Assembly: GCA_038727705.1 (NCBI GenBank)
Contig: JAVYVJ010000002.1
Span: forward strand, 238,012 to 302,011
DNA from: Zestosphaera sp.
GTDB taxonomy: Archaea; Thermoproteota; Thermoprotei_A; Sulfolobales; NBVN01
Reading direction: 5' to 3'
Length of the DNA: 64,000 bases
The notes below the pieces were generated by a model that saw only the letters and a list, made by a program, of their open reading frames with translations, was not told the origin of the DNA and did not search any database. This document shows, piece after piece, positions 1 to 9,147 of this stretch. Each line of letters starts with the position of its first letter. Position 1 is the stretch's first letter. The position numbers were made by a program, and so were the translations under genes.

Positions 1-1
1 C

Positions 2-262
2 ATGAGCAGGAAGATAATAAAGGAGGAAGACCTAAACACGGTCTCCCTTAAGGGGGACCTTGAGTTAAGCGTGGTTGAGAAGGCGATGAGGTTGTTGGCA
101 GGTCTATCTAGACCATCATTACTCCTCAAACTTAGGAGGGTAGCTCACTACATGAGTGAGGTGAAGCGACTCTACATGAATTACCCGGAGACTCCTGACG
201 GACTGAGCAAGTGGCGTGCAGAGGTTGAGGGGCTCTACAGCAGATTCGTGGGGGAGTTGTAA
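2..262 (+). CDS. Small hypothetical protein (possibly 5'-truncated)
   Basis: An 86-residue open frame begins with ATG at the second base of the window and ends at a TAA, so sequence upstream (promoter, ribosome site or a longer N-terminus) is out of view. The product is charged, mostly predicted helical, with a central segment rich in Leu, Ala and Arg (about residues 23-50), and no cysteine cluster, signal peptide or membrane segment. I do not recognise a family. It is followed by a 53-base gap and then the convergent lipid synthase gene, so it belongs to whatever operon lies to the left. Confidence 0.5.
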   Translation: MSRKIIKEEDLNTVSLKGDLELSVVEKAMRLLAGLSRPSLLLKLRRVAHYMSEVKRLYMNYPETPDGLSKWRAEVEGLYSRFVGEL

Positions 263-315
263 ACACACAGCCTTAAACGTGTCAGGGTGTTATGCAAAAC
301 TTGGTGAGTTTGGGG

Positions 316-2130
316 TTACTTACTGTGGGCTGACTCCTTAAGCCACGGATACATGTCGATCCATCTATGAATGAACTCATTATAGGTCTGCATGTAGAGT
401 GGGTGTGAGGTCATCCTCTTTATTAGGTCAAGATTCCTCCTATACTTGACGGCCTCCCCTATGCTGTTAGACCCTCTTAGCTTGACCCACTCGTCCAGAG
501 TAAACATGTACCTCTTCTGAACGTAATCCCTGTAGACATCATTTAGGACGTTAAACGTACAGAAAGGAACCACGCGCCCGTCCGGCATCAGGTAGTGGAC
601 GTTGCACCGCATAACCCTTTCCACGTCGTAGTTGTAGAGATCCATGAAGTGCATCATGCCGATGAACGTGAACTTATAGTGCCACTCGCCCAGCGATTCG
701 TAGGTGTGCTTTATGAGCACCTCGCCGAGCAGCTTGCGTAGGACGCCCTTTATCTCTGAAGGGACTTCATCCCATTTAATGTACTTAAAGAGGACGGAGA
801 GAAGGAGTTTGGAGCCTATCAAATACTTGCTTCCGCCACCCGTCATCTCCCGCGACTTCTCCCGTAGGTAGTCGAGGAAGCCGTGGACGTCGATCATCCT
901 AGTTATCGGTGTGTAGTTCACTTCACCATCCTCCCTTGACGCGTATATGTAGGTGCCGACGCCGCACTCCGGATGGTTGGCCATCTCGAACTTGAACTCG
1001 CCGCTGAATCCCTCCACGAATGTTGATATGGGTACGGAGGCTGGGACAGGGAACCAATCACCGACCCTTATTTGACCCCTCGTCTGCTCCTCAACCAACT
1101 TAGCTACATCGTATATAGTGATCCTCAGCTCGTCCCTCTCGGCTTTCTTAATCATTCCGGTGAGGGATACCGGTTGGAAGTTCACCGACCTTACGATGTC
1201 CTTGTTCAGAATGGCAAACTTTATTATGTCCCCTAACTCGTGAGTGTTCACCCCCCTAATCACCGTAGGCACCAGTACAACGCTGGTCATCCCTGACTTC
1301 CTGAAGGTGTCTAACGCGAACGGCACTTCCCAATGATTCTTCGGATTCGCTTGAGGCGATACGCCGTCGAAGCTCATGTATATGGTGTTCACCCCCGCAT
1401 CCCTGAGAGCTCTCGAAAACTTAACCGCCGCCTCCTCACCGTCGAGGAGGTACAGCTTAGCGATCTTAGTTATGCTCGTGTTCAGCTGGACGTGCCTGAC
1501 GCCCATCTCCCTAAGTAGCTTAACTATCTCAACTATGTCCTCCCTCAGGAGGGGCTCACCGCCAGTCAGCTGTATGGCTGGCGTGACCCCCTGCTTAAGT
1601 AGTTGCTGAACCATGAACTTAATTTGATCCATCGTTGGCTCGTAAACAAAGCCGGATTTCTCGGCAAAAAAGAAGCAGTACCAACAGTCTAGATCACACC
1701 TGTTTGTCAAGACTAGGTTTGCTAGTGCTGTGTGATTCTTGTGTATCGGGCATAGACCGCAACTGTAGGGACACGGTGCGGTGAGGTTCGTGTACACGTG
1801 CCTGGGACCCCTCCCCTCAACAAAGAACCTCTCTATCCGTTTAGCGAATTCGGATGAGCCTTGATACAACTCCTCTATCTCTCCGTGCTCAGGACATTCC
1901 TTCCTTATGTAGAGCTTGCCCTCCCTCTCAATTATCACTGCCGGGAGTAACGCATAGCAGTAGGGACATATTGACTGAGTGATTCTAAGAAGTTTCTCGC
2001 CCTCCCTAGGGCTGGGTATCGAAGCCCCTACGGTCACCTCTCTGTCAGCTATCCTTATCACGCGTCTGTCAGGGTCGTAATGCGAGGGGTTTATTAAGGA
2101 CTCCTCACCTCCAGGAGGAATGCCCGCCAA
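316..2130 (-). CDS. tes: Radical SAM tetraether lipid synthase (Tes/GDGT-MAS-like)
   Basis: 604 residues. The family (Tes of Methanocaldococcus, GDGT-MAS) couples the phytanyl tails of two archaeol lipids to give membrane-spanning tetraethers, using radical S-adenosylmethionine chemistry at the membrane surface. Visible features: an N-terminal Cys motif (C55, C58, then C79), a second cluster C120/C124/C127, the radical SAM CxxxCxxC at C145/C149/C152, a GGEP SAM-binding motif near residues 190-193, and further C-terminal cysteines, matching the several Fe-S clusters of this family. The overall order and the string CDLDCWYC are typical of it. The start is TTG, preceded by an in-frame stop and a GAGGT ribosome site. 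It stands alone, convergent with the preceding gene. A different member of the same radical SAM family remains possible, but lipid crosslinking is the best reading for a hyperthermophile. Confidence 0.82.
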   Translation of the reverse strand: MAGIPPGGEESLINPSHYDPDRRVIRIADREVTVGASIPSPREGEKLLRITQSICPYCYALLPAVIIEREGKLYIRKECPEHGEIEELYQGSSEFAKRIERFFVEGRGPRHVYTNLTAPCPYSCGLCPIHKNHTALANLVLTNRCDLDCWYCFFFAEKSGFVYEPTMDQIKFMVQQLLKQGVTPAIQLTGGEPLLREDIVEIVKLLREMGVRHVQLNTSITKIAKLYLLDGEEAAVKFSRALRDAGVNTIYMSFDGVSPQANPKNHWEVPFALDTFRKSGMTSVVLVPTVIRGVNTHELGDIIKFAILNKDIVRSVNFQPVSLTGMIKKAERDELRITIYDVAKLVEEQTRGQIRVGDWFPVPASVPISTFVEGFSGEFKFEMANHPECGVGTYIYASREDGEVNYTPITRMIDVHGFLDYLREKSREMTGGGSKYLIGSKLLLSVLFKYIKWDEVPSEIKGVLRKLLGEVLIKHTYESLGEWHYKFTFIGMMHFMDLYNYDVERVMRCNVHYLMPDGRVVPFCTFNVLNDVYRDYVQKRYMFTLDEWVKLRGSNSIGEAVKYRRNLDLIKRMTSHPLYMQTYNEFIHRWIDMYPWLKESAHSK

Positions 2131-2230
2131 ACCTCATTACCTCACCATATTCAATACCGCGCATCCTCATTTTAAGTGTGACTCTCTAAGGAACCGCCTC
2201 AATTAGCCGGCTTCGTAGTCAGGTGCTTAC

Positions 2231-3622
2231 ATGATCTACGTCAGGCTCTCAAGGGATTTAAAAGTTTTAAGGGAAGTGTATGTGGTGGTCGTGGTATCAG
2301 TCCTTAGTAGAGTGGCGTCAGCGCTGGTGTTGATGCTAGCGGTCTCGACGCCGTATGTGTTGTTCGCTGACAACTCCTATGGGGAGGGTGTTCACGAAGA
2401 GTTCGTTTTCGTTGACGTGGCTAGGGTGCTTCAATCCTCGATTGTTTCCGAGGGCTATTTCGAGACTCCCATCAACTATAGTGAGCCGCACTACATTCAA
2501 GCTGTTAAGCTCGCTAAGGTGGGTGGCGACGTGGTTGTCGAACACTCGGGCAACAGGACTCCCCTCAAGATACTCACTGCCGAAGGCGCTACCGGTTACG
2601 TAGTTCTCAACGTATCCCTAACACGTAATACTTGCAGGGAACTCGGTATAGTGGCTCAGGCCCTCTACGCGCTGAACATCACCAAGGTGCCTGTGGAGGC
2701 GCTCATCTGTATGCTTCTTGAGGGGTATGAGGTAAGCGACCTGCCGCCGGACACATATCGTGGAAACGCAACCTCTAAGTACGTCATGCAACCCAATAGC
2801 AGGGTGGTGGAAGTCGTGGTACCTCGGTTTGAGGGGTGGTTACGTGAGAGGTTGCCGCCTAACTACAGCATTGCGGACGCACCTAGGACGTATGTAGCGG
2901 TCTGGGCCGCCTACTACGTGTATGGAGGTTACCTCATAAGGTACGAAGCCAGCTCCACCCCTAGAAGTCTAGATGAGGTTCTTGAGAAGTGGAAGGGGGA
3001 CTGCGACGACATGTCTAGGGTCCTCCTTAACCTGCTCTGGTATTACGGCGTGCCGGCCAAGATTCAGTACGGGTATGTCTACATCGAGTCATTCGACTAT
3101 CTATCTGACTTCTACGGATCGCTGACTAGGTTCGTTAACGCAGGGCCTCACGCGTACGTAGTTTCCTACGTACCCAACGTCGGATGGGTTTCCGTAGATC
3201 TGCTTGCATGGGCACGCCTCATATACCCGACCCTAATAACGGGGGAGACGACTTATGCGAACATGAGTGTTGAGGAGCTGAAGGCCATCGAGGACGAATA
3301 CTCGGCGTTCAGATACGTGGAGCTTGTGGAAGTGCATGAGGCTAGTAGAGTACCGGACGCGCTCGCCAAGGCTATAGATAGTGGGAACCTACTCCCCAGA
3401 CTTGAGGAGCTGGTTGTGGGGACGCCCCAGGCAGTGGAGAGCATAACGACGTCCACACTCACAGAGACTCCTGCCCTGGAAACATCTTCAGACGCTACTG
3501 CAGCAACGCCTCGCACGGGATCGGGCGATGGGCCTGCCATGGCCGCATTGCTGCTGGCTGTGCCTCTAATCCTGGCTATTGCGGTCCTCTTCAAGGTGAC
3601 TGTCAGTCGTAAGACTGCATAA
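2231..3622 (+). CDS. Membrane-anchored transglutaminase-like protein
   Basis: 463 residues. A hydrophobic segment at about residues 17-45 and another at about 434-455 frame a large domain probably exposed outside the cell. That domain has the transglutaminase/cysteine-protease-like triad: Cys258 in a GDCDDMS motif, His307 in GPHAYV, and an Asp near 323 in SVDLLAW. A Ser/Thr/Pro-rich stretch before the last membrane segment looks like a surface stalk. Members of this fold cleave or crosslink peptide bonds, but the substrate cannot be inferred. The gene diverges from tes and is followed 10-20 bases later by a zinc-finger gene, probably its operon partner. Confidence 0.72.
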   Translation: MIYVRLSRDLKVLREVYVVVVVSVLSRVASALVLMLAVSTPYVLFADNSYGEGVHEEFVFVDVARVLQSSIVSEGYFETPINYSEPHYIQAVKLAKVGGDVVVEHSGNRTPLKILTAEGATGYVVLNVSLTRNTCRELGIVAQALYALNITKVPVEALICMLLEGYEVSDLPPDTYRGNATSKYVMQPNSRVVEVVVPRFEGWLRERLPPNYSIADAPRTYVAVWAAYYVYGGYLIRYEASSTPRSLDEVLEKWKGDCDDMSRVLLNLLWYYGVPAKIQYGYVYIESFDYLSDFYGSLTRFVNAGPHAYVVSYVPNVGWVSVDLLAWARLIYPTLITGETTYANMSVEELKAIEDEYSAFRYVELVEVHEASRVPDALAKAIDSGNLLPRLEELVVGTPQAVESITTSTLTETPALETSSDATAATPRTGSGDGPAMAALLLAVPLILAIAVLFKVTVSRKTA

Positions 3623-3640
3623 CTGTACGGGGTGCCCCCT

Positions 3641-3967
3641 ATGGAGACTTCCTGTGAGGTGTGTGAGAGGAGGCCGGCTACGAGGAGGTGCGTTATATGC
3701 GGTAGGAATGTATGTGAGGTGCACATCAACGAGGAGGGCGTGTGTGTTGTATGCGTTGATCTCATGTGTAGGGTATGTGGGAATAGGTTGGCAGTCACTT
3801 CTTGCGCGGTGTGTGGCAGGCCAGTCTGCAGGGAGTGCTCGCTTGAGCTGGAACCTGGGATCAGAGTTTGTCGCTCGTGCAGTGGGTCCTACGACGTGAA
3901 GAGCTTAGCAGACCTCAAGCGACTGTTCCGACGTCACGACCTCGGCTTTAACTTACCTCAGACCTAA
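3641..3967 (+). CDS. Cysteine-rich B-box-like zinc-finger protein
   Basis: About 108 residues with two repeats of a CxxC...CxxC...C/H pattern, each resembling a B-box or double zinc ribbon: C-x2-C, C-x2-C, then C/H ligands, repeated around residues 4-40 and 42-80. It probably binds four zinc ions and serves as a protein-protein adaptor; no catalytic motif is present. I prefer the ATG at 3641, which has a GGGGTG ribosome site six bases upstream, over the in-frame GTG at 3632. It directly follows the transglutaminase-like gene and its last 15 bases overlap the convergent gene on the other strand. Confidence 0.6.
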   Translation: METSCEVCERRPATRRCVICGRNVCEVHINEEGVCVVCVDLMCRVCGNRLAVTSCAVCGRPVCRECSLELEPGIRVCRSCSGSYDVKSLADLKRLFRRHDLGFNLPQT

Positions 3968-4471
3968 CTTCCTCCTGCAGGACTCAACGAGTGCGGAGGT
4001 GTATCTAACTAGGTTGAGCTCCTCTGACGCTAGAGCCCTCAACATGCTTGAGCTACCTATTATGTCGTCCTTTACGGCGAGCCTCAATACTGTCACGCGG
4101 TCCCTATATCTAACCTCAAGCTCATCCACGCCTAAAGACAGAGACGTGTATTTGCTGCTTAAAACCACCTTACGGCTCCTCTTCCTGTATGAGACCGCGG
4201 CTAATGGAGATCTGTGTATTAACGCCACCGCATGCTCGTCATTAACGTACGTTAAACCCTCACAGACCTTGCCCGTCTTAAGGCTGGGGGAAGTCACGAC
4301 CTCCTCTACCGATGCTGCCGCAGACACCACTTCTCTGAATTTAGCCAGCAACTCGCTCGTCAGGGCCAACGTAGTGCTGGCTCCCCCCTTAAACGCCGAC
4401 CCCTCCCTAGACTTCATCTCCTCATAGGTCTTCAAAGCGCTCTCAACCACTTCCAGAGCCTCTTTAAACAT
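3953..4471 (-). CDS. Hypothetical protein, 172 aa
   Basis: The frame opens with ATG and encodes an N-terminal helical, Lys/Glu-rich half (about residues 1-60) and a C-terminal half with alternating hydrophobic residues suggesting beta strands (about 85-140). One cysteine in each half; no signal peptide or membrane span. No family recognised. Its 3' end overlaps the zinc-finger gene on the opposite strand. Codon pattern and length support a real gene rather than a shadow, since no competing frame in this interval looks like protein. Confidence 0.55.
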   Translation of the reverse strand: MFKEALEVVESALKTYEEMKSREGSAFKGGASTTLALTSELLAKFREVVSAAASVEEVVTSPSLKTGKVCEGLTYVNDEHAVALIHRSPLAAVSYRKRSRKVVLSSKYTSLSLGVDELEVRYRDRVTVLRLAVKDDIIGSSSMLRALASEELNLVRYTSALVESCRRKLGLR

Positions 4472-4826
4472 ACCGATCTAGCACCACTAAAACATGCAAG
4501 CAAGTCTTTAAAGCTTTTTACCTTGATGGAAGGTTTGTTGGTGAGGCAAGGAAGATAACGACAAGCATTCAAAGAGTTCACGGGAGCTCAATCTCCTGAG
4601 GAGTCCCCCTCGCCGAGGAAAGTCTGAGAGGCCATGATTCCGTCGTTGGTCGCGGGGGGAAGCATAGAGTAATACTCAGTTACTCATAATAATACGGGCG
4701 GCATAGTTAATGAGGTAATCTTCGGTATTATTCACTCATCGATGACTAATATTCCACAGCCGGAGTCCCGAGCTAAACGGAGTGCTTTATATGAAGCCTC
4801 AATGTAATATATTGTGGTGATACTTA
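4472..4826. other. Gene-free 355-base stretch, possible structured RNA
   Basis: No protein-like frame in either direction. On the + strand a TATA-like AT run lies near 4507-4520. Downstream are several hairpins: CGGGAG/CTCCTG near 4580-4598, GAGTAA/TTACTC at about 4667-4685, and a two-part stem (ATGAG/CTCAT enclosing a pairing of GGTAAT with ATTATT) with a loop containing UUCG at about 4710-4738. The next gene has its own TATA element (4785-4793), so the 4540-4770 interval could be an independent noncoding transcript. I could not match it to RNase P, SRP, C/D or H/ACA RNA. Confidence 0.3.
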
Positions 4827-5093
4827 ATGTTTGTGATGGAGCTTGACGCGAGGAGGACGCGGACGCTGACCCTTAGGGTGCCGGTAGGCGTTAATGAAAT
4901 ACTTGAGAAAGCCTACCGGGATCTTGGATACTCAACAAAGAGCGACTTCATCAGGGAGGCCATTATAGAGTATATAAACGAGGCCCTGAAGAGGGGCTTG
5001 ACAGGTTCAAGCATCGGAAACGGGAAGAATAAAATTCATGGTAAGTCGAGACCTGCGGTTAGCAGGAACGCCCGACTGGTGGTTGTACGTTAA
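4827..5093 (+). CDS. Ribbon-helix-helix (CopG/Arc-type) DNA-binding protein
   Basis: 88 residues. Residues about 8-50 fit the ribbon-helix-helix fold: a short basic beta strand (RTRTLTLRVP), helix A (about 17-27), a Gly-containing turn, and helix B ending at about 50 with the usual SDFIREAI signature. These proteins bind DNA as dimers. The C-terminal 35 residues are basic and probably unstructured. A TATA element lies at 4785-4793 and a GGTGAT ribosome site at 4816-4821, which supports the ATG at 4827, though an ATG three codons later is possible. It sits directly upstream of reverse gyrase on the same strand. No toxin partner is seen, so a plain regulator is more likely than an antitoxin. 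Confidence 0.75.
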   Translation: MFVMELDARRTRTLTLRVPVGVNEILEKAYRDLGYSTKSDFIREAIIEYINEALKRGLTGSSIGNGKNKIHGKSRPAVSRNARLVVVR

Positions 5094-5168
5094 GGGGTTT
5101 GCCTGGACACCATGTGCTCTCAGGATTAAGGCCCTGAACCCAAGTGGTTCAGACATTCATTACGAACC

Positions 5169-5192
5169 AAATATAAAACCTGAAACAGTTTC
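5169..5192 (+). promoter_or_regulatory. Probable reverse gyrase promoter with inverted repeat
   Basis: AT-rich TATA-like run AAATATAAAA (5169-5178) is followed at once by the perfect inverted repeat GAAAC-A-GTTTC (5182-5192). Transcription would start around 5200, giving an untranslated leader of about 80 bases. A second TATA-like CTTTTAAG lies near 5225, so the exact start site is open. The repeat is well placed to be an operator; the ribbon-helix-helix protein encoded just upstream is an obvious but unproven candidate. Confidence 0.4.
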
Positions 5193-5283
5193 ACAAGGTC
5201 TAGAGATCCCTGTTTAAGCTCTTACTTTTAAGTCCTCCCTACCGTTAGTAGTATCTTAGGGTGGAGTGCCCTAGGTATTAAGC

Positions 5284-8200
5284 ATGGCTGTGAGGGCTGT
5301 ATTCAGGGGGCTGTGTCCTAACTGTGGCGGTGATGTGACGTCCGAAAGGTTAGTTAAGGGCCTCCCTTGCGTGAGATGCTTGCCCCCACACACAAAGCCA
5401 GTCTCACTTAGAGACGGATACTTACACAGGGTTCTAGGGGTCGAGGATAGGGTAAGGGAGGTGAACGAGATGTTTCGCCGGGCTGTGGGGTCTGGGCTGT
5501 GGGGCCTTCAGAGGCTGTGGGCCCGCAGGTTCTTCAGCAACGAGAGTTTCGCAATGGTCGCCCCAACTGGCAGCGGTAAGACGACGATGCAGATAATACT
5601 CGCTATCCACGCAGCACTTAACGGAAGGAAGTCATTGATACTTGTCCCCACGAGCCTTCTCGCCAGGCAGATACACGAGAAGGTATCGGACATTTGCGGA
5701 AAGCTCGGACTGAATGGGGTGAAGCTCGTGTCCTACCACAGTCTCATGAGCGAGAAAGCCAAGAGGGAGTCCGTGCGTGAGGTGTGCGACGCCTCCATAA
5801 TAATTACAACCTCAGCGTCGTTGATGAAGAGGCCTGAGCTACAGCAACATGTGGACGTGGCGTTCGTGGACGATGTCGACAGCTTCCTTCGAAGGAGTAA
5901 GAGTGTCGATATAGTGTTGAGGATGCTGGGGGTTACTGAGAATGAGGAGAAGGTCGTAAGCAGAATACAGGAGCTGGAGGACATGGCTAGGAGGCTAGCT
6001 ACTGAGAGACCTGATGAGGCCAGGAGGCTGATTAGCGAGGCCCTAAAGATGAGGACAGCGTTGCAGAGCAATACCAAAGGTTCAATAGTGGTTAGTGGGG
6101 CCACGCAGACCGCCAGGAGAACTAAGAGCGTGAGACTCCTGAACACCCTGTACGGCTTCACCGTCGGCGGTAAGATAGAGGTTGGGAGGAACATAGTTGA
6201 CACATACGTAAGGCCTGAGGGATGCACAGTCGAGGAGGTGGTCGCAAGGGTTGTCAGGAAGCTCGGCGGTGGCGGGTTGATCTACGTTCCAATGGATAAG
6301 GGAGTCGATTACGCAAGGAGGCTGGCGGAATTCCTCAAGGGAGAGGGGCTCAGGGCTGAGGCTTACCTAGGGTCTAGGAAGAGGGTTTTCGACCAGTTCG
6401 TGTCAGGGGAGCTGGACGTCCTAGTGGGGGTTGCCTCATACAGGAGCCCGCTAACAAGGGGGATTGACCTGCCGGAGAGAGTTAGATATGCTGTCTTCGC
6501 CGGAGTTCCCAAGTTCAGGCTGAGGATTAGCGTCGAGGACTTCCAGCCTGGCAGGTGGTTGATACTGCTCAACGAGATTAAGGACGCTATATACAGCAAG
6601 TACCCTGAGGAGTTTGACAGGGTTTTAGGGGGGTTGGTTAAGATAAGGACTTCCAGCAGGGACGTTTTGGAGGTTGTGCGGGAGGCGTTGAAGAGCGGGA
6701 GGGAACTTGCAGGGTATCAGGACTTCGTTAGGAGGGTTGCTGAGGAGGCCCTCTCCTTCATGAATAGGGTTCTCAAAGACCCTGACGTCATCGACAGGTT
6801 ATCAAAGAGCAGGACAATCGCTTTTGGCGGCAGGGAAGGTGAGTACTTCTTCATAATACCTGACGCGACGGCCTACATTCAGGCGAGCGGCAGGACCTCA
6901 AGACTTTACGTCGGCGGTCTGACCAAAGGCTTGAGCGTGTTGGTTATTGATGAGGAGAAGGCGTTCAACGCGTTGCTGAGGGATCTCAAGTGGTTGTTAG
7001 AGGCCATTGAGTTCAGGGAGTATAGGGATGACGAGGTCGAGGGGGTGATGAAGGAGGTGGACCGCGATAGGAGGAGAGTCAGGCTCGCACTGGAGGGTAG
7101 GCTGAGGGTGCGGAAGAAAGAACTCATGAAGACAGCTCTGTTCATCGTTGAATCCCCCAACAAAGCCAGGACTATAGCCAGGCTCTTCGGCAGGCCTGCC
7201 AGGAAGACTGTAGGCAGTCTTCAGACGTTCGAGGTCCTATCTGAGGACAGGTTGATAATCGTCGCCGCTACAGGAGGGCACATACTGGATTTAGTCACCG
7301 ACGCTGGACGTTTCGGGGTGTTAGTTAGAGGGTCTTCCTTCATGCCCGTGTACAAACCTATAAGAAGGTGTGTTAAGTGCGGTAGGGATGTTCCTGAGGA
7401 TGAGGATGCGTGCCCTTCATGCGGTGGCAAGACATTCGTAGAAAGTAGACCTATCATTGACTCTCTAAGGCACATAGCGACCCAGGTTGACGAAGTGCTC
7501 GTAGGTACTGACCCCGACGCTGAGGGGGAGAAGATAGCGTGGGACGTGACTCTGCTCCTTAAACCGTTTAATAATAGCATACACCGTGTGAGATTCCATG
7601 AAGTCACCCGCAGGGGCATCTACGGCGCTCTGGCAAGCCCCTCAGCGATAGACAATAACATGGTTGACGCGCAGATCGTTAGGAGGATTGAAGATAGGTG
7701 GATAGGCTTCAGTCTAAGTCCGATGCTATGGCGGAAGTTTAAGCTGAAATTCCTATCTGCAGGGAGAGTTCAGACACCTGTTCTTGGATGGGTTGTTGAG
7801 CGTACGGACAGATATAGGGTGAAGGCCGACCTGATAACGGTGGTGCTTAAGGGCGTTGATGTCCCGCTCATATTCAAGGCCCCTAGGAACTTAGCTAAGA
7901 GGATTAAGGATGTGGGTAGAGTGGTCCTGAAGGACTTCAGAAGGGAAGTAGTTGAGATCCACCCGCCTCCACCGTACACAACCGACACGATGCTTTCAGA
8001 AGCCTCCAGGGTCCTCAGGACGCCGGCTCTTAGGGTGATGGAGTCTGCGCAGAGGCTATTCGAAGCAGGTTTAATCACCTACCATCGGACAGATAGCACC
8101 ACAGTCAGCCCGCTGGGAATCTCGATAGCGAGAGACTACGTATCCAGGGTTTTTGGGGATGAAGTGTTTCAGGGCAGGAGGTGGGAGAGGCCGGGCGCGC

Positions 8201-8892
8201 ACGAGTGCATAAGGCCTACGAGACCGCTCGACTCTAAGCAGGTGAAGGCTTTGAGGGCTGCCGGCTTACTCTCTTTGGCAGTCCCCCTGAGGGCTGATGA
8301 CTACAGATTATATGACCTAGTGTTCAGGAGATTCATTATGAGCCAGATGCGTCCCTCTAAGGTTGAGAGGACCTCATTCAAGCTAGTTTTCGAGGATTTT
8401 ATGAAGGAATTCACGCTAATCACGAAGGTGATTGAAGACGGGTTCAGTAGAATGAACAGATTCTTTAACGTGGTGGACTTAAGCGGGGTTAGCGACGGTG
8501 AGTACGAGGTGAGTGATGTAGAGTCCAGAACGATCTCAGAATATCCGTTGTACACATACAGCGATTTAGTGGATTTGATGAAGAGTAAGGGGATTGGCAG
8601 ACCGTCGACCTACGCTAAGATACTGGACACACTCAAAAGGAGGGGCTACGTCATCGAGGTCGGTAAAGGCAGGCTAGTGGCTACCACGAGAGGTAGGGAG
8701 GTGTTCAGATATCTCAACGAGAAGTTCAATCACTTAGTCAACGAGGAGAGGACTAAAAAGTTACAGGAGAAGATAGACCTAATAGAAGCCGGAAGCGAGA
8801 AAGCCTGCAGAGTGTTGAGGGAGTTCTACGACGAGATAAAAAGCGTTGAAAAACTGGAGCCATTAGAATCATCTACCTCCCCCCTACCTTAG
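5284..8892 (+). CDS. rgy: Reverse gyrase
   Basis: 1202 residues, full length. This ATP-dependent type IA topoisomerase introduces positive supercoils and is the hallmark of hyperthermophiles. Domains in order: N-terminal zinc finger (CxxC near residues 11-14 and again near 30), helicase-like module with Walker A APTGSGKTT at about 93-101, a DDVD box in place of DEAD, and motif VI QASGRTSRL; then the topoisomerase half with VESPNKA at about 621, a second zinc finger (CVKCG...CPSCG), the Toprim acidic motif TDPDAEGEKIA, the active-site Tyr near 932 in ITYHRTDS, and the HECIRPT and GIGRPSTYA motifs. All catalytic residues are present and there is no intein or split. ATG start chosen to include the first zinc finger. 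Confidence 0.98.
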   Translation: MAVRAVFRGLCPNCGGDVTSERLVKGLPCVRCLPPHTKPVSLRDGYLHRVLGVEDRVREVNEMFRRAVGSGLWGLQRLWARRFFSNESFAMVAPTGSGKTTMQIILAIHAALNGRKSLILVPTSLLARQIHEKVSDICGKLGLNGVKLVSYHSLMSEKAKRESVREVCDASIIITTSASLMKRPELQQHVDVAFVDDVDSFLRRSKSVDIVLRMLGVTENEEKVVSRIQELEDMARRLATERPDEARRLISEALKMRTALQSNTKGSIVVSGATQTARRTKSVRLLNTLYGFTVGGKIEVGRNIVDTYVRPEGCTVEEVVARVVRKLGGGGLIYVPMDKGVDYARRLAEFLKGEGLRAEAYLGSRKRVFDQFVSGELDVLVGVASYRSPLTRGIDLPERVRYAVFAGVPKFRLRISVEDFQPGRWLILLNEIKDAIYSKYPEEFDRVLGGLVKIRTSSRDVLEVVREALKSGRELAGYQDFVRRVAEEALSFMNRVLKDPDVIDRLSKSRTIAFGGREGEYFFIIPDATAYIQASGRTSRLYVGGLTKGLSVLVIDEEKAFNALLRDLKWLLEAIEFREYRDDEVEGVMKEVDRDRRRVRLALEGRLRVRKKELMKTALFIVESPNKARTIARLFGRPARKTVGSLQTFEVLSEDRLIIVAATGGHILDLVTDAGRFGVLVRGSSFMPVYKPIRRCVKCGRDVPEDEDACPSCGGKTFVESRPIIDSLRHIATQVDEVLVGTDPDAEGEKIAWDVTLLLKPFNNSIHRVRFHEVTRRGIYGALASPSAIDNNMVDAQIVRRIEDRWIGFSLSPMLWRKFKLKFLSAGRVQTPVLGWVVERTDRYRVKADLITVVLKGVDVPLIFKAPRNLAKRIKDVGRVVLKDFRREVVEIHPPPPYTTDTMLSEASRVLRTPALRVMESAQRLFEAGLITYHRTDSTTVSPLGISIARDYVSRVFGDEVFQGRRWERPGAHECIRPTRPLDSKQVKALRAAGLLSLAVPLRADDYRLYDLVFRRFIMSQMRPSKVERTSFKLVFEDFMKEFTLITKVIEDGFSRMNRFFNVVDLSGVSDGEYEVSDVESRTISEYPLYTYSDLVDLMKSKGIGRPSTYAKILDTLKRRGYVIEVGKGRLVATTRGREVFRYLNEKFNHLVNEERTKKLQEKIDLIEAGSEKACRVLREFYDEIKSVEKLEPLESSTSPLP

Positions 8893-9147
8893 CACGTCCT
8901 ACTTATTGATCTAACCTTATGAAGCTACCTGACGGCAGAGATTCTTGGTGAGGGTGTTCCTGAATCCCTTGAGCCTCATGCGATGAAGGCGTCTTTGCGT
9001 GGGGAGCTGTAGATACAGAGTCGCGAGGGACCGGCCTGGAGTAGGGGGCTGTAGGGGGTCCTACTACCTATCGTAATCGAGGAGGTTTTGGGATGCAATG
9101 AAGGAGTTATAAAAACCCTCCCCCCAGTAAATATAAAGGGGTTAATA

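Noticed and set aside
3253-3798. 181-codon minus-strand frame over the transglutaminase and zinc-finger genes
   Set aside because: Ser/Thr-rich translation characteristic of antisense frames; both real genes on the + strand have clear motifs.
4611-4626. The string GAGGAAAGTC, like conserved region I of RNase P RNA
   Set aside because: No matching conserved region V (ACAGAA...GGCTTA) or P4 pairing partner was found within 300 bases; one short motif is not enough.
8893-9087. Possible C/D sRNA after reverse gyrase (two CTGA strings)
   Set aside because: No acceptable C or C' boxes (RTGATGA) at proper spacing; only a weak hairpin AGTAGG/CCTACT.
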